A stretch of 64,000 bases of DNA from Brevundimonas guildfordensis (GCF_014836405.1 NZ_JACSQU010000001.1:62001-126000); one strand, 5' to 3'. Positions 29,573 through 43,252 are shown, counted from the first letter of the stretch. Made by a program: numbers and translations. The notes: generated by a model from the sequence alone, not told the origin.

Positions 29573-30227
29573 AGCCCACCCCCCGGATGGTGTGGATCAA
29601 CTCCTGATCGAAGCCGCGATCCACCTTGGCGCGCAGACGGCTGATGTGGGCGTCGATCAGATTGGCGCGCGGGTCGAAGTGGAAGCCCCACAGGCTTTCC
29701 AGCAGCATGGTGCGCGTCACCGCGTGCCCGGCGTTGCGGGCCAGTCGCTCCAGCAGCTTGAACTCATGCGGGGTCAGGTCCAGCGGTTTGCCCGCGCGGG
29801 TCGCCCGGTGGGCGGCCACGTCGACCTCAAGATCGGCCACCCGATGTCGCGTCGATGTCTCGGCCAGCGGCGGGCGCCGCACCAGAGCCTGAAGCCGCGC
29901 GCTCAGTTCGCTGAAGGCGAAGGGTTTGACCAGATAGTCGTCCGCGCCCGCGTTCAACCCCGCCACCCGATCGTCCACCGAACCCAGCGCCGTCAGCATC
30001 AGCACCGGCGTCTTCAGCCCGCCGGCGCGCATGGCTTGGACGGCTTCCAGGCCTGGGAGGCCAGGCATCATACGATCGACGACAAGGGCGTCGTACTGTC
30101 CCTCCATCGCCATGTGCAGGCCGGTCTCGCCATCGCCGGCCTCATCGACGGTGTGCCCCTGCTGGCGCAACCCTTCGGCCACGAAGGCGCGGGTTCGGGC
30201 ATCATCGTCAATGACTAGCATTCGCAT
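29550..30227 (-). CDS. OmpR/PhoB-family response regulator
   Basis: This 225-residue regulator has an N-terminal receiver (residues 1-115) with the acidic pair LVIDDDA, phospho-acceptor Asp in YDALVVDRMMPGLPG, and the switch residues MLTAL and VKPFAF. The C-terminal winged helix (about 125-225) has the OmpR-type recognition segment with HISRLRAK and the closing HTIRGVGYVL. It partners the downstream kinase. It is divergent from the siderophore operon with 140 bases between the start codons. Confidence 0.95.
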   Translation of the reverse strand: MRMLVIDDDARTRAFVAEGLRQQGHTVDEAGDGETGLHMAMEGQYDALVVDRMMPGLPGLEAVQAMRAGGLKTPVLMLTALGSVDDRVAGLNAGADDYLVKPFAFSELSARLQALVRRPPLAETSTRHRVADLEVDVAAHRATRAGKPLDLTPHEFKLLERLARNAGHAVTRTMLLESLWGFHFDPRANLIDAHISRLRAKVDRGFDQELIHTIRGVGYVLKAPD

Positions 30228-30323
30228 GAGCGCCCTTCTAAACCTCTGCGGCGAAACGACCAGACCGGCTTGGAATTAATCTCGCCGCAAGACAACGCGA
30301 AGGTTGCTCCGCTATAGGCCGAT

Positions 30324-30344
30324 TGTTGCGAATGATATGCAACA
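30324..30344 (+). promoter_or_regulatory. Candidate Fur box in front of the siderophore operon
   Basis: TGTTGC-GAATGATAT-GCAACA is a perfect 6-bp dyad around a 9-base AT-rich centre containing the GAATGAT core seen in Fur sites of alphaproteobacteria. It ends 23 bases before the ATG of the isochorismate synthase. Iron-dependent repression of a siderophore operon by Fur is well established, so the position fits. Binding is unproven. Confidence 0.55.
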
Positions 30345-30367
30345 GCTTGAGTGCGGCAGGGATCAGC

Positions 30368-31615
30368 ATGGAGTCGAGAGTAGCGGAGTTTTGGGGCGCG
30401 CCCGATCTGTCGGTTCAGATCGGCGGCGGCGCATCCGAACGGCAAGAGGTCGCCGCTCCTAAGGACGACATGGACTGGGCCTTTGGACTGAGCACGCCGG
30501 AGCTTCGCCTTTTCACCACGGGCCTGAAGCAACGCCTGACGCCGGGGCCGGCGGCGACCCTGGGCGCGCGCGTGCGCCGCTTCTTCGCCGATTTGCCCAT
30601 TGCCCCGGAAACCGATGAGCCGTCGCCGCGCCTGCTGGTCGGCGCCTTGCCATTCGACCGCAACGCTGACGATTGCCTATTCCTGCCCGAGCGAGCGGCC
30701 AACCGCATCTGGGATATGCGCACGACCGCGCCGCGCCCCTCGATCCGCGCCCTGACGCCCGAGCCCTCGCGCGCAGCCTATGAGGCGGCGGTGACGCAGG
30801 CGCTGGCCGCCATGCGCGCCTCGCAAGGCGGCGCCGAACCGGTCGACAAGGTGGTGCTGTCGCGCAGCCTGAAGGTTCAGGGCGATGGCGCGATCGACCC
30901 CTTCGCCCTGTGGCGCGACCTGAAAGCTGACCCGACCGCCGCGCGCTTCCTCACGCCGTTGGGAGCGGGGCAGGGCGGAGCCATGCGCCGTCTGGTCGGC
31001 GCCACGCCGGAACTGCTGGTCTCCAAGCGCGGCCCGGCCGTCTTTTCTCATCCCCTGGCCGGATCGGCCCGCCGCAGCGTCGACGTGGTGCAGGACGAGG
31101 CGGCGGCGCAGAGCCTTTTGGCTTCGGACAAGGACCGTCGCGAACATGCGCTGGTGGTCGAGGCCATCATGGATCTGCTCGCGCCCTATTGCAGCGACCT
31201 GCGCGCGCCGCCGGGACCGGCGCTCGTCTCGACGCGGACCATGTGGCACCTGGGCACGCGCATCGAGGGGCGTCTGCATCGCCCCGATGAAACCTCGGCC
31301 GCCGAACTGGCCGCTCTGCTGCATCCGACGCCCGCCGTCTGCGGCTCGCCGCGCGACCGGGCGGCCGAGATGATCCGCGCGCTTGAAGGCTATGACCGGG
31401 GCTTCTATGCCGGGGCCGTGGGCTGGACCAACGCCTTCGGCGACGGCGCATGGTACGTCTCGCTGCGCTGCGCCGAGACGTGCGGCGATCAGGCGCGTCT
31501 CTATGCCGGGGCGGGTGTTGTCGAAGGCTCCGACCCCGCCGCCGAGGCGGACGAGACGTCAGGTAAATTCCAGGCCGTTCTTCGCGCCCTGGGCGTTGAT
31601 GAGGCGAGCGTATGA
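30368..31615 (+). CDS. entC: Isochorismate synthase
   Basis: This 415-residue enzyme converts chorismate to isochorismate, the first committed step of 2,3-dihydroxybenzoate synthesis. It is a full-length anthranilate-synthase-I/EntC-type protein: the segment [24 protein letters not shown], the Glu in [39 protein letters not shown] and the C-terminal [12 protein letters not shown] are characteristic of MenF/EntC. ATG at 30368 follows a weak AGGGATC site; the frame extends upstream through the Fur-like palindrome, which would be unlikely in coding sequence. First gene of the siderophore operon; its stop overlaps the next start (ATGA). Confidence 0.93.
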   Translation: MESRVAEFWGAPDLSVQIGGGASERQEVAAPKDDMDWAFGLSTPELRLFTTGLKQRLTPGPAATLGARVRRFFADLPIAPETDEPSPRLLVGALPFDRNADDCLFLPERAANRIWDMRTTAPRPSIRALTPEPSRAAYEAAVTQALAAMRASQGGAEPVDKVVLSRSLKVQGDGAIDPFALWRDLKADPTAARFLTPLGAGQGGAMRRLVGATPELLVSKRGPAVFSHPLAGSARRSVDVVQDEAAAQSLLASDKDRREHALVVEAIMDLLAPYCSDLRAPPGPALVSTRTMWHLGTRIEGRLHRPDETSAAELAALLHPTPAVCGSPRDRAAEMIRALEGYDRGFYAGAVGWTNAFGDGAWYVSLRCAETCGDQARLYAGAGVVEGSDPAAEADETSGKFQAVLRALGVDEASV

Positions 31616-33240
31616 TTCCCCTGCAGCAGGTCTGGCCGGACGATCTGGCGGCCCTTTATCGGGCCAAGGGCTATTGGCGTGGAGAGACCTTCTCCCAGCT
31701 GCTGCGCAATCGCGTCGAGGCGCAGGCCGACGCCGTCGCCGTCGTCGGCATGGACCAGCGCTGGACCTATGGCGAACTGCTGGCAAAGGCCGAGACGGCC
31801 GCCGCTGGTTTCCTGGCGCTGGGGCTGAAGCCGGGCGACCGGGTCGTGGTGCAGTTGCCGAACCTGCCCGAGTTCCTCAGCGTGATCTTTGGTCTGTTCC
31901 GGGCCAAGCTGATCCCCGTCTATGCGCTGCCGGCCCACCGCTCGACCGAGATTGTCCACTTCCTGCGTCGGGCCGAGGCCTCGGCCTATGTCGTGGCCGA
32001 CCGGCATGAGGGCTTCGACTATCGCGCCCTGGCCCGCGCCGTTCAGGCCGAGGTCCCCGAACTGCGCCATGTGGTCGTGGTGGGCGAGGCGGAGGAATTC
32101 GCCTCGTTCGACGCCTTTCGCGCCGATCCCGCCTCCTTGCCGACCGAGGACGCCGATCCGTCCGACGTGGCCTTCCTGCAGATTTCGGGCGGGTCGACCG
32201 GCCTGTCCAAGCTGATCCCGCGCACGCACGACGATTATCTGTACAGCGTGCGCGAAAGCGCGGTGATCTCGAAGCTGAGCTCGTCCAGCGTCTATCTGAC
32301 GGCCCTGCCGGCGGCGCATAACTTCCCGATGAGCTCGCCGGGTTATCTGGGCGCGCTCTATGTCGGGGCGACGGTGGTCATGTCGCCGTCGCCGTCGCCG
32401 GACGCCTGCTTCCCCCTGATCGAGCGCGAAGGCGTGACGATCACGGGTCTGGTCCCGCCGCTGGCCCTGCTGTGGATGCAGGCGGCGCCGCGAAAGACCC
32501 ACGACATCTCCAGCCTAGAAGTGCTGCTGGTGGGCGGCGCCAAATTCCTGCCAGAGGCGGCGCGCCGAGTACGCCCGGAGTTGGGGTGCACCCTGCAACA
32601 GGTGTTCGGCATGGCCGAGGGGCTGGTCAACTACACCCGGCTGGACGATCCCGAGACTCTGATCGTCGAGACGCAAGGACGCCCAATCAGCCCTGACGAC
32701 GAAATCCTGATCGTTGACGATGCGGGCGCGCCGGTGGCCGAGGGCGAGCCGGGCAACCTGCTGACGCGCGGCCCCTATACGATCCGCGCCTATCACAACG
32801 AACCGGCGGCCAATGCGCGGTCCTTTACCGACGACGGCTTCTACCGCACCGGCGACGTGGTCCAGCGCACGCCCGAGGGCTATCTGGTCGTCATGGGCCG
32901 GGCCACCGACCACATCAACCGCGCCGGCGAGAAGATTTCGGCCGAGGAGGTCGAGGATCATCTGCTGGCCCACCCGGCCGTATTCGACGCCGCCGTGGTG
33001 TCGGTGCCCGACGACTATCTGGGCGAACGCATCTGTGCCTTTGTCATCCCCAACGGAACTGCGCCGCGCGGCGTCGAGCTGAAGGCCTGGATGCGCAAGC
33101 GCGACATCGCCGACTTCAAGGTGCCGGACCAGATCGTCTTCGTGGAAGACTTCGCCGTGACCGCCGTCGGCAAGGTCAGCCGCCGCGAGCTGCGCGCGGC
33201 GCTTCGTCAGCGCATTCTGGAAGAAGAGGGCAAGGCGTGA
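31612..33240 (+). CDS. entE: 2,3-dihydroxybenzoate-AMP ligase
   Basis: This 542-residue adenylating enzyme activates 2,3-dihydroxybenzoate and loads it on the aryl carrier protein. The ATP loop is [19 protein letters not shown], in which GG replaces the more usual S-G of A3 as in EntE/DhbE. Catechol-acid features such as [13 protein letters not shown] are present, with [36 protein letters not shown] and the final catalytic Lys in [12 protein letters not shown]. Length matches EntE (536). Overlaps both neighbours by four bases. Confidence 0.95.
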   Translation: MIPLQQVWPDDLAALYRAKGYWRGETFSQLLRNRVEAQADAVAVVGMDQRWTYGELLAKAETAAAGFLALGLKPGDRVVVQLPNLPEFLSVIFGLFRAKLIPVYALPAHRSTEIVHFLRRAEASAYVVADRHEGFDYRALARAVQAEVPELRHVVVVGEAEEFASFDAFRADPASLPTEDADPSDVAFLQISGGSTGLSKLIPRTHDDYLYSVRESAVISKLSSSSVYLTALPAAHNFPMSSPGYLGALYVGATVVMSPSPSPDACFPLIEREGVTITGLVPPLALLWMQAAPRKTHDISSLEVLLVGGAKFLPEAARRVRPELGCTLQQVFGMAEGLVNYTRLDDPETLIVETQGRPISPDDEILIVDDAGAPVAEGEPGNLLTRGPYTIRAYHNEPAANARSFTDDGFYRTGDVVQRTPEGYLVVMGRATDHINRAGEKISAEEVEDHLLAHPAVFDAAVVSVPDDYLGERICAFVIPNGTAPRGVELKAWMRKRDIADFKVPDQIVFVEDFAVTAVGKVSRRELRAALRQRILEEEGKA

Positions 33241-33899
33241 GCGAGCGACCGGACAACACGGGCAAGGGCCTGCCGACCGTCCCCGCCTACGCCCTGCCGA
33301 CCGAGGCGGAAGTTCCGGCTTCGCGGGCACAGTGGACGCTGGAACCGGGCCGCGCGGCCCTGCTCGTCCACGACATGCAACGCTATTTCATGCGTCCCTA
33401 TGCGCCGGACGCCGAGCCGTTGCCGGGCCTGATCGCCAATATCGCCCGCCTGATCGAGGCGGCGCGGGCGGCGGGCGTTCCCGTCTTCTACACCGCCCAG
33501 GAAGGCGAGCAGGACCGCCGGGACCGGGGCTTGCAGGCCGACATCTGGGGGCCGGGCATGAGCCGCACGCCCGAGCATCAGGACATCCTGCCTGAACTGG
33601 CCCCGACGCCTGGCGATTTCGTGCTCGTCAAGCATCGCTGGAGCGCCTTCCAGCGCAGCAATCTGGGGACGCTGATGCGCGCGCGCGGGCGCGATCAGTT
33701 GATCATCTGCGGCGTCTACGCCCACATCGGTTGCCAGGTTACGGCGTCCGAGGCCTTCCAGCGCGATATCGAACCCTTCTTCGTCGCCGATGCGCTTGGC
33801 GATTTTTCCCGGCAGAAGCATATGGACGCCGTGGCCTGGGCCGCCGATGTCTGCGCCGTCGCCCTCTCAACCGCGCGCGTTCTGGAACGACTGAAATGA
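33237..33899 (+). CDS. entB: Isochorismatase (2,3-dihydro-2,3-dihydroxybenzoate synthase), stand-alone
   Basis: This 220-residue hydrolase splits isochorismate into pyruvate and 2,3-dihydro-2,3-dihydroxybenzoate. The catalytic triad of the family is visible: Asp46 in VHDMQRYF, Lys132 in LVKHRWSAF and Cys166 in AHIGCQVTA. The protein stops where E. coli EntB (285 residues) would continue into its aryl carrier domain. That domain is instead encoded by the next gene. The start is a GTG in a GTGA overlap with the ligase stop. Confidence 0.93.
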   Translation: MSERPDNTGKGLPTVPAYALPTEAEVPASRAQWTLEPGRAALLVHDMQRYFMRPYAPDAEPLPGLIANIARLIEAARAAGVPVFYTAQEGEQDRRDRGLQADIWGPGMSRTPEHQDILPELAPTPGDFVLVKHRWSAFQRSNLGTLMRARGRDQLIICGVYAHIGCQVTASEAFQRDIEPFFVADALGDFSRQKHMDAVAWAADVCAVALSTARVLERLK

Positions 33900-34159
33900 C
33901 CAAGCTGACCCCGCAGGATCTGACGCTGGAGCGGATGCGCGCCGATGTCGCCGCCCTGCTGCATGAAACGCCGGACTCCATCCTGGACGACGACAATCTG
34001 ATGGACCTGGGCATAGACTCCCTGCGCGCCCTCAATCTGTCGCTTGCCTGGAGCGAGGCGATCCCGCTGGAGTTCAGCGAACTGGCCGAGCACACCACGC
34101 TCGCGGGCTGGTGGAGCGTGGTCCAGGCGCGCCTGCGCGCCGCCGGTCACGACGCTTGA
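33896..34159 (+). CDS. Free-standing aryl carrier protein
   Basis: This 87-residue protein is a phosphopantetheine carrier. The attachment motif DLGIDSLRAL places the modified serine at residue 42, and helices 1 and 4 fit the ACP fold. It would hold 2,3-dihydroxybenzoate loaded by the ligase for condensation by the synthetase. It equals the C-terminal domain of E. coli EntB split into its own gene. The ATG overlaps the isochorismatase stop (ATGA), so equal expression is likely. Confidence 0.92.
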   Translation: MTKLTPQDLTLERMRADVAALLHETPDSILDDDNLMDLGIDSLRALNLSLAWSEAIPLEFSELAEHTTLAGWWSVVQARLRAAGHDA

Positions 34160-34168
34160 CCTGACATC

Positions 34169-38055
<3,887 letters not shown>

Positions 38056-38059
<4 letters not shown>

Positions 38060-38826
38060 GAGACAGCGGACTGTCTGGCCGTCTGGCCCTGGTCACGGGC
38101 GCGGGCGGCGGCATCGGCGCCGCCGTGGTGCGCCTGCTGGTCGAGGAGGGCGCGCGCGTCGTCGCCACTGATCTGCCGTCCACCGCCCTGTCGGGTCTGG
38201 CCTTCCTGAACGGCGTGCGGGTCGAGCCGCTGGACGTCACCGACGGAGCGGCGGTCGAGGCCCTGTTCGAGCGCATCGAGGCCGAGGACGGCCCGATCGA
38301 CTTCGTCGCCAGCGTGGCGGGCGTCCTGTCCAATGTGACGGTGGATCAGACTTCTGACGCCGAATGGCGCCGCGTCTTTGCGGTCAATGCGGATGGGGTC
38401 TTCCATCTGGGGCGCGAGGTTTCGCGTCGGATGGGGGCAAGAGGCAAGGGGGCCTTCGTCACCGTCAGCTCCAACGCGGCGGGCGTGCCGCGACACGGCT
38501 TGGCCGCCTATGCCGCGTCCAAGGCGGCTGCGACCATGTTCACCCGCTCTCTCGGACTGGAGCTGGGCCCCAAGGGCGTCCGTTGCAACGTCGTCGCCCC
38601 CGGCTCGACCCTGACGTCGATGCAGACCGGCATGTGGGCCGATGAAGACGGCGCGGCACGAGTCATCGCCGGCTCGCCGGAGATATTCAAGGCCGGCATT
38701 CCGCTGCAGAAACTGGCGACCCCGGAGGACATCGCCGAGGCGGTGGTCTTCCTGCTGTCCGACCGCGCCGCCCACATCACCATGACCGACCTGTACGTCG
38801 ACGGCGGGGCCACCCTGCGCGCCTGA
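38056..38826 (+). CDS. entA: 2,3-dihydro-2,3-dihydroxybenzoate dehydrogenase
   Basis: This 256-residue SDR oxidises 2,3-dihydro-2,3-dihydroxybenzoate to 2,3-dihydroxybenzoate with NAD+. The nucleotide site [15 protein letters not shown], the SNAAG segment, the catalytic YAASK and the C-terminal YVDGGATL are all present. Length equals E. coli EntA (248) plus a few residues. The ATG overlaps the synthetase stop. It is the last gene of the siderophore operon; in E. coli the order is different, but all five chemical steps to DHB-serine are covered. Confidence 0.93.
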
Positions 38827-38835
38827 GCGGCCGCC

Positions 38836-38858
38836 GGACCTGCCGAAAACGCAGGTCC
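38836..38858 (+). terminator. Hairpin after the siderophore operon
   Basis: GGACCTGC (38836-38843) pairs with GCAGGTCC (38851-38858) around a 7-base loop, and flanking CCGCC/GGCGG may extend it. There is no T-run. It lies between two convergent genes and probably limits readthrough in both directions. Termination efficiency is uncertain. Confidence 0.45.
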
Positions 38859-38873
38859 AGCGACGGCGGGGCG

Positions 38874-39269
38874 TTACGCCAGCCTTGTGTTGACCGGGAC
38901 CCCGTTCTTGATCGCCAGGGTGACCGGCGTGCGCTCGGCTACGTCAGCCAGGCGTGCGCGCTGGGCCTCATCCAGCGGGCCGACAGGCGTCAGGACGCGC
39001 TCGATCCGGGGCGGGTTCTCGCCGCCCAGATATTCGAGCTGGACGTCCAGAGCTTCCAGCGGCCAGTCCTTCCGCTCGGCGTACATCTTCAGCGTGATGG
39101 CGGTGCAGGCCCCCAGCGCCGAGATCAGCAGGTCGAAGGGCGCAGGCCCATCATCGCCGCCGTTCAGCCGTTGCGGCTCGTCAGCGGTCAGGTGGTGTTG
39201 AAGGTCGCCGCCCGTCCGGATCGTGGTCCGATAGCGGGCGGCGCCGATGTTGGCGTGAGCGATGGCCAT
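38874..39269 (-). CDS. OsmC/Ohr-family peroxide or thiol-reactive protein
   Basis: This 131-residue protein fits the OsmC fold of cysteine-dependent peroxidases. The core motif PFDLLISALGACTAITLKMYAE is the typical region with the reactive Cys, and the second block with ERVLTPVG follows. Only one clear reactive cysteine is visible here, so whether a resolving Cys exists is unclear. It is the last gene of a minus-strand group with two pirins, suggesting a redox role (inference). Confidence 0.85.
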   Translation of the reverse strand: MAIAHANIGAARYRTTIRTGGDLQHHLTADEPQRLNGGDDGPAPFDLLISALGACTAITLKMYAERKDWPLEALDVQLEYLGGENPPRIERVLTPVGPLDEAQRARLADVAERTPVTLAIKNGVPVNTRLA

Positions 39270-39298
39270 GAGGCTGGCTCTCTCTGTTCAGGAGATGA

Positions 39299-40195
39299 TC
39301 AGGACATGGGCGGGGGAGGCGGCGTGCGGTCCGGCGGCAGGGGAATGAACTCCTGATCGTCCATGTCGGGCAGCTTCATGCGCCCGGCGCGCCAGTCGGC
39401 CTTGGCCTGTTCGATCCGGTCCTGTGACGACGACACGAAGTTCCACTCGATGAAGCGTTCGCCCACCGGCTCGCCGCCCAGCACCATGATCGTGGTCGGT
39501 TGCAGGGCATGGATGACCGACGGCGATCCCTTGGACAGCACCGCCATCTGGCCGTGGCCCACGGGCCTGCCGTCGTCGATCTCGACCAATCCCTGAACGA
39601 CGTAGACGGCGCTCTCGGCATGGTCGGTCGGGGTCTGGAACCGAGCGCCGGGCTCAAGCTCCAGATGCATGTAGTGCAGGGGCGAGAAGGTGCTGACGCC
39701 CGCCTTCATGCCCATGGTCTCGCCCGCGACCAGACGGCCTTTGACGCCGTTCTCGATCCAGGTCGGCAGGTCGCCAGGGACGACGTGCTGGAAGGACGGA
39801 TCGATCTCTTCTTGACCGTTCGGCAGAGCGACCCAGGCCTGGATGCCCTCAAGGCGCAGGCCTTCCATCCGCGCGCGCTCGAAGCGTTCGGAGTGGGTGA
39901 CGCCGCTGCCGGCGGTCATCCAGTTGACCTCGGCCGGGCGGATGTCCTGCTGCACGCCCAGGCTGTCGCGGTGAGTGATCTCGCCGTCGAACAGATAGGT
40001 CAGGGTCGAGATGCCGATGTGCGGGTGGGGGCGCACGTCGACCGTCTTGGGAATGCCCGCAGGCATGTCGACCGGCCCCATGTGGTCGAAGAAGACAAAC
40101 GGGCCCACCATGCGCCGCTTAGCGTAGGGCAGGACACGGCCGACTTCAAAGCCGCCGAGGTCTTTCCGGCGCTGGTCGATGACGAGTTCGATCAT
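39299..40195 (-). CDS. Pirin-family protein (first)
   Basis: This 298-residue double-cupin protein has the pirin N-terminal metal site: GPFVFFDHMGPVDMP, then RPHPHIGISTLTYLFDG with the clustered histidines, HRDSLGVQQDIRP, and GSGVTHSERFE. Pirins bind Fe or Cu and some act as quercetinases or regulators. A Pirin_C domain follows. It lies 59 bases downstream of a second pirin gene. Confidence 0.92.
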   Translation of the reverse strand: MIELVIDQRRKDLGGFEVGRVLPYAKRRMVGPFVFFDHMGPVDMPAGIPKTVDVRPHPHIGISTLTYLFDGEITHRDSLGVQQDIRPAEVNWMTAGSGVTHSERFERARMEGLRLEGIQAWVALPNGQEEIDPSFQHVVPGDLPTWIENGVKGRLVAGETMGMKAGVSTFSPLHYMHLELEPGARFQTPTDHAESAVYVVQGLVEIDDGRPVGHGQMAVLSKGSPSVIHALQPTTIMVLGGEPVGERFIEWNFVSSSQDRIEQAKADWRAGRMKLPDMDDQEFIPLPPDRTPPPPPMS

Positions 40196-40254
40196 GGAGG
40201 CTTCCTTGAAAGGCGGTGGCCCGGCGATGGCCGGGCCGCCTGTTGTTCAGTCTG

Positions 40255-41127
40255 TCACGCTGCGGCGGGAATGTCGCCGAAGCGGCCGCTGTTGAAGTCC
40301 GTGATGGCGGTGCGGATTTCGTCCTCGCTGTTCATCACGAAGGGGCCATAGCCGACGATGGGCTCGTCGATCGGCTCTCCGGTCAGGATCAGCAGGGTCG
40401 AGTCCGCATCGGCGCTCAGGCTCACGCTGTCGCCCTGACGGTCCAGCAGCAGGGCCTCGGCGGCGCCCGCGGGCTGGTCGCCGTTGACGGTGACATGGCC
40501 CGACAGAACCACCACGATGGCCGTGTGGCCTTCGGGCAGATCCAGCGTCGTCTCGGCGTCCCGGTTCAACCGCACGTCCCAGACATTGATGGGAGTGAAG
40601 GTCGTGGCCGGGCCTTTCGAGCCGTCCATCGCGCCGGCGATGATCCGCGCGGTCCCAGCGTTGTCGGGCAGGGCGACGGACGGAATGTCGGCGTTCAGGA
40701 TCGACTGGTAGCCGGGGCGGGTCATCTTGTCCTTGGCGGGCAGGTTGACCCACAGCTGAACCATGCGGAAGGGCCCGCCGGTGCGCGAGAAGGCCGGGGA
40801 ATGGAACTCCTCGTGCAGGATGCCGCCGCCCGCCGTCATCCACTGGACGTCGCCGGGGCCGATGATCCCGCCCTGACCGGTCGAGTCGCGGTGCTCGACC
40901 TCGCCGTCATAGACGATGGTCACGGTCTCGAAGCCGCGGTGCGGATGCTGGCCCACGCCGCGCCGCTCGGTCGTCGGCTCGAAGTTGTAGGGACCGGCGT
41001 AGTCGAGCAGCAGGAAGGGGCTGACCTGTTTGCCCACGGCGTTGTAGGAAAACAGCGAACGGACGGGGAAGCCGTCGCCGACCCAGTGGCCGCGCTCGTT
41101 GCCGTAACGGCCCAGAACCTTCTTCAT
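40255..41127 (-). CDS. Pirin-family protein (second)
   Basis: This 290-residue pirin has the metal-binding HPHRGFETVTIVYDGEVEHRDS, then MTAGGGILHEEFHS and a C-terminal cupin. The start MKKVLGRYGN at 41127 faces the LysR gene across 127 bases. It is about one third alike to the other pirin, so the pair is an old duplication. Activity unknown. Confidence 0.92.
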   Translation of the reverse strand: MKKVLGRYGNERGHWVGDGFPVRSLFSYNAVGKQVSPFLLLDYAGPYNFEPTTERRGVGQHPHRGFETVTIVYDGEVEHRDSTGQGGIIGPGDVQWMTAGGGILHEEFHSPAFSRTGGPFRMVQLWVNLPAKDKMTRPGYQSILNADIPSVALPDNAGTARIIAGAMDGSKGPATTFTPINVWDVRLNRDAETTLDLPEGHTAIVVVLSGHVTVNGDQPAGAAEALLLDRQGDSVSLSADADSTLLILTGEPIDEPIVGYGPFVMNSEDEIRTAITDFNSGRFGDIPAAA

Positions 41128-41254
41128 GGTCTAGTCTCCATTCGTTGGATCAGCCGTCAGGAGGAGAGGCCGATCGCGTTGGCGACCTTATGCCGTTGGA
41201 ACGCCGACAGGGACAGATTGCGAGATCGCCTCGCTGCGTCCTATCAATAGAACG

Positions 41255-42211
41255 ATGAGAGACCTCAACGACCTCTATTATTTCGTGCAGGTGGTGGATC
41301 ACCACGGCTTCGCCCCGGCGGCGCGGGCGCTGGGGATGCAGAAATCCAAGCTCAGCCGCCGCATCGCCGCGCTTGAAGACCAACTGGGCACGCGGCTGAT
41401 CCAGCGCTCCTCGCGCAAGTTCTCTGTCACCGAGATCGGTCAGGCCTACTACCAGCATTGTCTGGCCATGTTGGTCGAAGCCGAGGCGGCGCAGGCCCTG
41501 ATCGACGGCGCCCGGTCCGAGCCGTGCGGCACGATCCGCGTCGCCTGCGCGCCGGGCCTGCTGACCTATCAGATGAGCGGGCTGATCGTCCGCTTCATGG
41601 CCTTGTATCCCGAACTTGAGGTGCAGCTTCACAGCACCAGCCGCCGGGTGGACGTCATCGGCGAGGGCTTTGACCTGGCCATCCGCGTCCGCGAGCCGCC
41701 GCTGGAACAGACCGATCTGGTCATGCGCAAACTGGACGAGAGCGTGCATCGTCTGGTCGCCAGCCCTGACCTGATCGCTCGCATGGGGGCGCCGGCCGGC
41801 CCGGCGGACCTTGCGAACTGGCCCAGTCTGGACTTCGGCCCGGCGCACCGTGACCATGTGTGGGCCCTGACCCACAAGGACGGCATGACGGCCTCTGTGC
41901 GCCATGCGCCGCGTCTGGTCACCGACGACCTGCACATGCTGCATGAGGGCGCGCTTCAGGGTCTGGGCGTGGCCCTGCTGCCCAGCGTGGCGGTGATGCA
42001 CGATCTGGAGGGGGGACGGCTGGTCGACCTTTTGCCGGACTGGCGGCCGAAGAAATGGATCGTCCACGCGGTCTTTCCGTCCCGGCGCGGGCTGCTGCCT
42101 TCGGTGCGGATGCTGCTGGATTTTCTGGTCGAGGGTTGCGCTGAGCAGCGAATTCACGGCGAAAGGCTGTCGTCGCCCGATACGGCGACGCTAGCGGAGA
42201 CGAAGGACTGA
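41255..42211 (+). CDS. LysR-family transcriptional regulator
   Basis: This 318-residue regulator has an N-terminal winged helix-turn-helix (FAPAARALGMQKSKLSRRIAALEDQLGTRLIQR) and a type-2 periplasmic-binding-like sensor domain. It is divergent from the pirin/pirin/OsmC group and, as is typical for LysR proteins, probably controls it. It is followed two bases later by the FMN reductase gene, so it may also belong to that operon. Confidence 0.94.
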   Translation: MRDLNDLYYFVQVVDHHGFAPAARALGMQKSKLSRRIAALEDQLGTRLIQRSSRKFSVTEIGQAYYQHCLAMLVEAEAAQALIDGARSEPCGTIRVACAPGLLTYQMSGLIVRFMALYPELEVQLHSTSRRVDVIGEGFDLAIRVREPPLEQTDLVMRKLDESVHRLVASPDLIARMGAPAGPADLANWPSLDFGPAHRDHVWALTHKDGMTASVRHAPRLVTDDLHMLHEGALQGLGVALLPSVAVMHDLEGGRLVDLLPDWRPKKWIVHAVFPSRRGLLPSVRMLLDFLVEGCAEQRIHGERLSSPDTATLAETKD

Positions 42212-42212
42212 A

Positions 42213-42770
42213 ATGCGTCTGGTTGGACTGTCGGGCAGCCTGCGGGCGGCCTCCTACAACAGCGCCCTGCTGCGCGCGGCGCAGGAGACGGCGCCGCCGG
42301 ATGTGGAACTGATCGCCGCGACTATCCACGGCATCCCTCTCTATGACGGCGATCTGGAGGCCGAGCAGGGCCTGCCCGAGGCCGTGGTCGCGCTGAAGGA
42401 TCTGATCGCCGGTTGCGACGGCCTGCTGCTGTTCACGCCGGAATACAACAACTCCATCCCCGGCCCGTTCAAGAACGCCATCGACTGGCTGAGCCGACCC
42501 AGTTCGGACATCGGGCGCGTGTTCGGCGGGCGGCCGGTGGCGGTGCTGGGCGCCTCGCCCGGGCTGTTCGGGACGCTGATGAGCCAGGCGGCCTGGCTGC
42601 CGGTGCTGCGCACCCTGGGCTCGGCGCCCTGGTTCGGGGCGAGGGTGATGGTCACGCGCGCGGGCGACGCCTTTGACGCCGAGGGCCGCCTGATCGACGC
42701 GGATACGCGCCGTCGCCTGACCGCCTTCGTCGCCGGTTTTGCGGATCACTGCCGGGGGGCTTCGGCATGA
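42213..42770 (+). CDS. NADPH-dependent FMN reductase (flavodoxin-fold)
   Basis: This 185-residue flavoprotein has the N-terminal phosphate loop GLSGSLRAASYNSALLRAA and the flavin-binding FTPEYNNSIPGPFKNAIDWL, which together mark the NADPH-dependent FMN/quinone reductase family (SsuE/ChrR/YieF-like). It probably reduces quinones or other electrophiles. It directly follows the LysR gene and overlaps the GNAT gene by four bases. Confidence 0.93.
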   Translation: MRLVGLSGSLRAASYNSALLRAAQETAPPDVELIAATIHGIPLYDGDLEAEQGLPEAVVALKDLIAGCDGLLLFTPEYNNSIPGPFKNAIDWLSRPSSDIGRVFGGRPVAVLGASPGLFGTLMSQAAWLPVLRTLGSAPWFGARVMVTRAGDAFDAEGRLIDADTRRRLTAFVAGFADHCRGASA

Positions 42771-43252
42771 GCGGGGAAGCCTTCGTCATCGTCGCCTATC
42801 GCCCGGAGCATCGCGACGCCTGGCGGACCCTGAACGAAGCCTGGCTGGCCGAGGGCGGCTTCGCCATCGAAGCCAAGGACCGCAAGGTGCTGGGCGATCC
42901 TGAAGGCCAGATCCTGACGCCGGGCGGCCGAATCTTCTTTGTCGAGCAGGCGGGGCAGGCCGTCGGCTGCTGCGCCCTGATGGCGATGGACGACGGCGGC
43001 TATGAGGTCGCCAAGATGACCATTGCGCCGTCCGCGCGCGGTCAGGGGCTGTCGCGCCGCCTGCTGGACGCCTGCGAGGCGGCGGCGCGTGAGGCGGGCG
43101 CGCATCGCCTCTATCTGGAGACCAGTTCGACGCTCGGCCCGGCGCTGGCGCTCTATGACAGCTTCGGCTTCGTCCGCCTGCCGCCGCGCGACACGCCCTA
43201 TGTGCGAGCTGACGTCTTCATGGAGAAGGCGCTGGGTTTCTCCTCCCCATGA
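42767..43252 (+). CDS. GNAT-family N-acetyltransferase
   Basis: This 161-residue acetyltransferase has the acetyl-CoA motif A: VAKMTIAPSARGQGLSRRLL, then EAGAHRLYLETSS and LALYDSFGFVRL, a complete GNAT core. The acceptor is unknown. The last four codons (FSSP and stop) lie inside a palindromic repeat element, so the original C-terminus may have been replaced when the repeat inserted. GTG/ATG overlap with the FMN reductase gene indicates co-translation. Confidence 0.92.
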   Translation: MSGEAFVIVAYRPEHRDAWRTLNEAWLAEGGFAIEAKDRKVLGDPEGQILTPGGRIFFVEQAGQAVGCCALMAMDDGGYEVAKMTIAPSARGQGLSRRLLDACEAAAREAGAHRLYLETSSTLGPALALYDSFGFVRLPPRDTPYVRADVFMEKALGFSSP

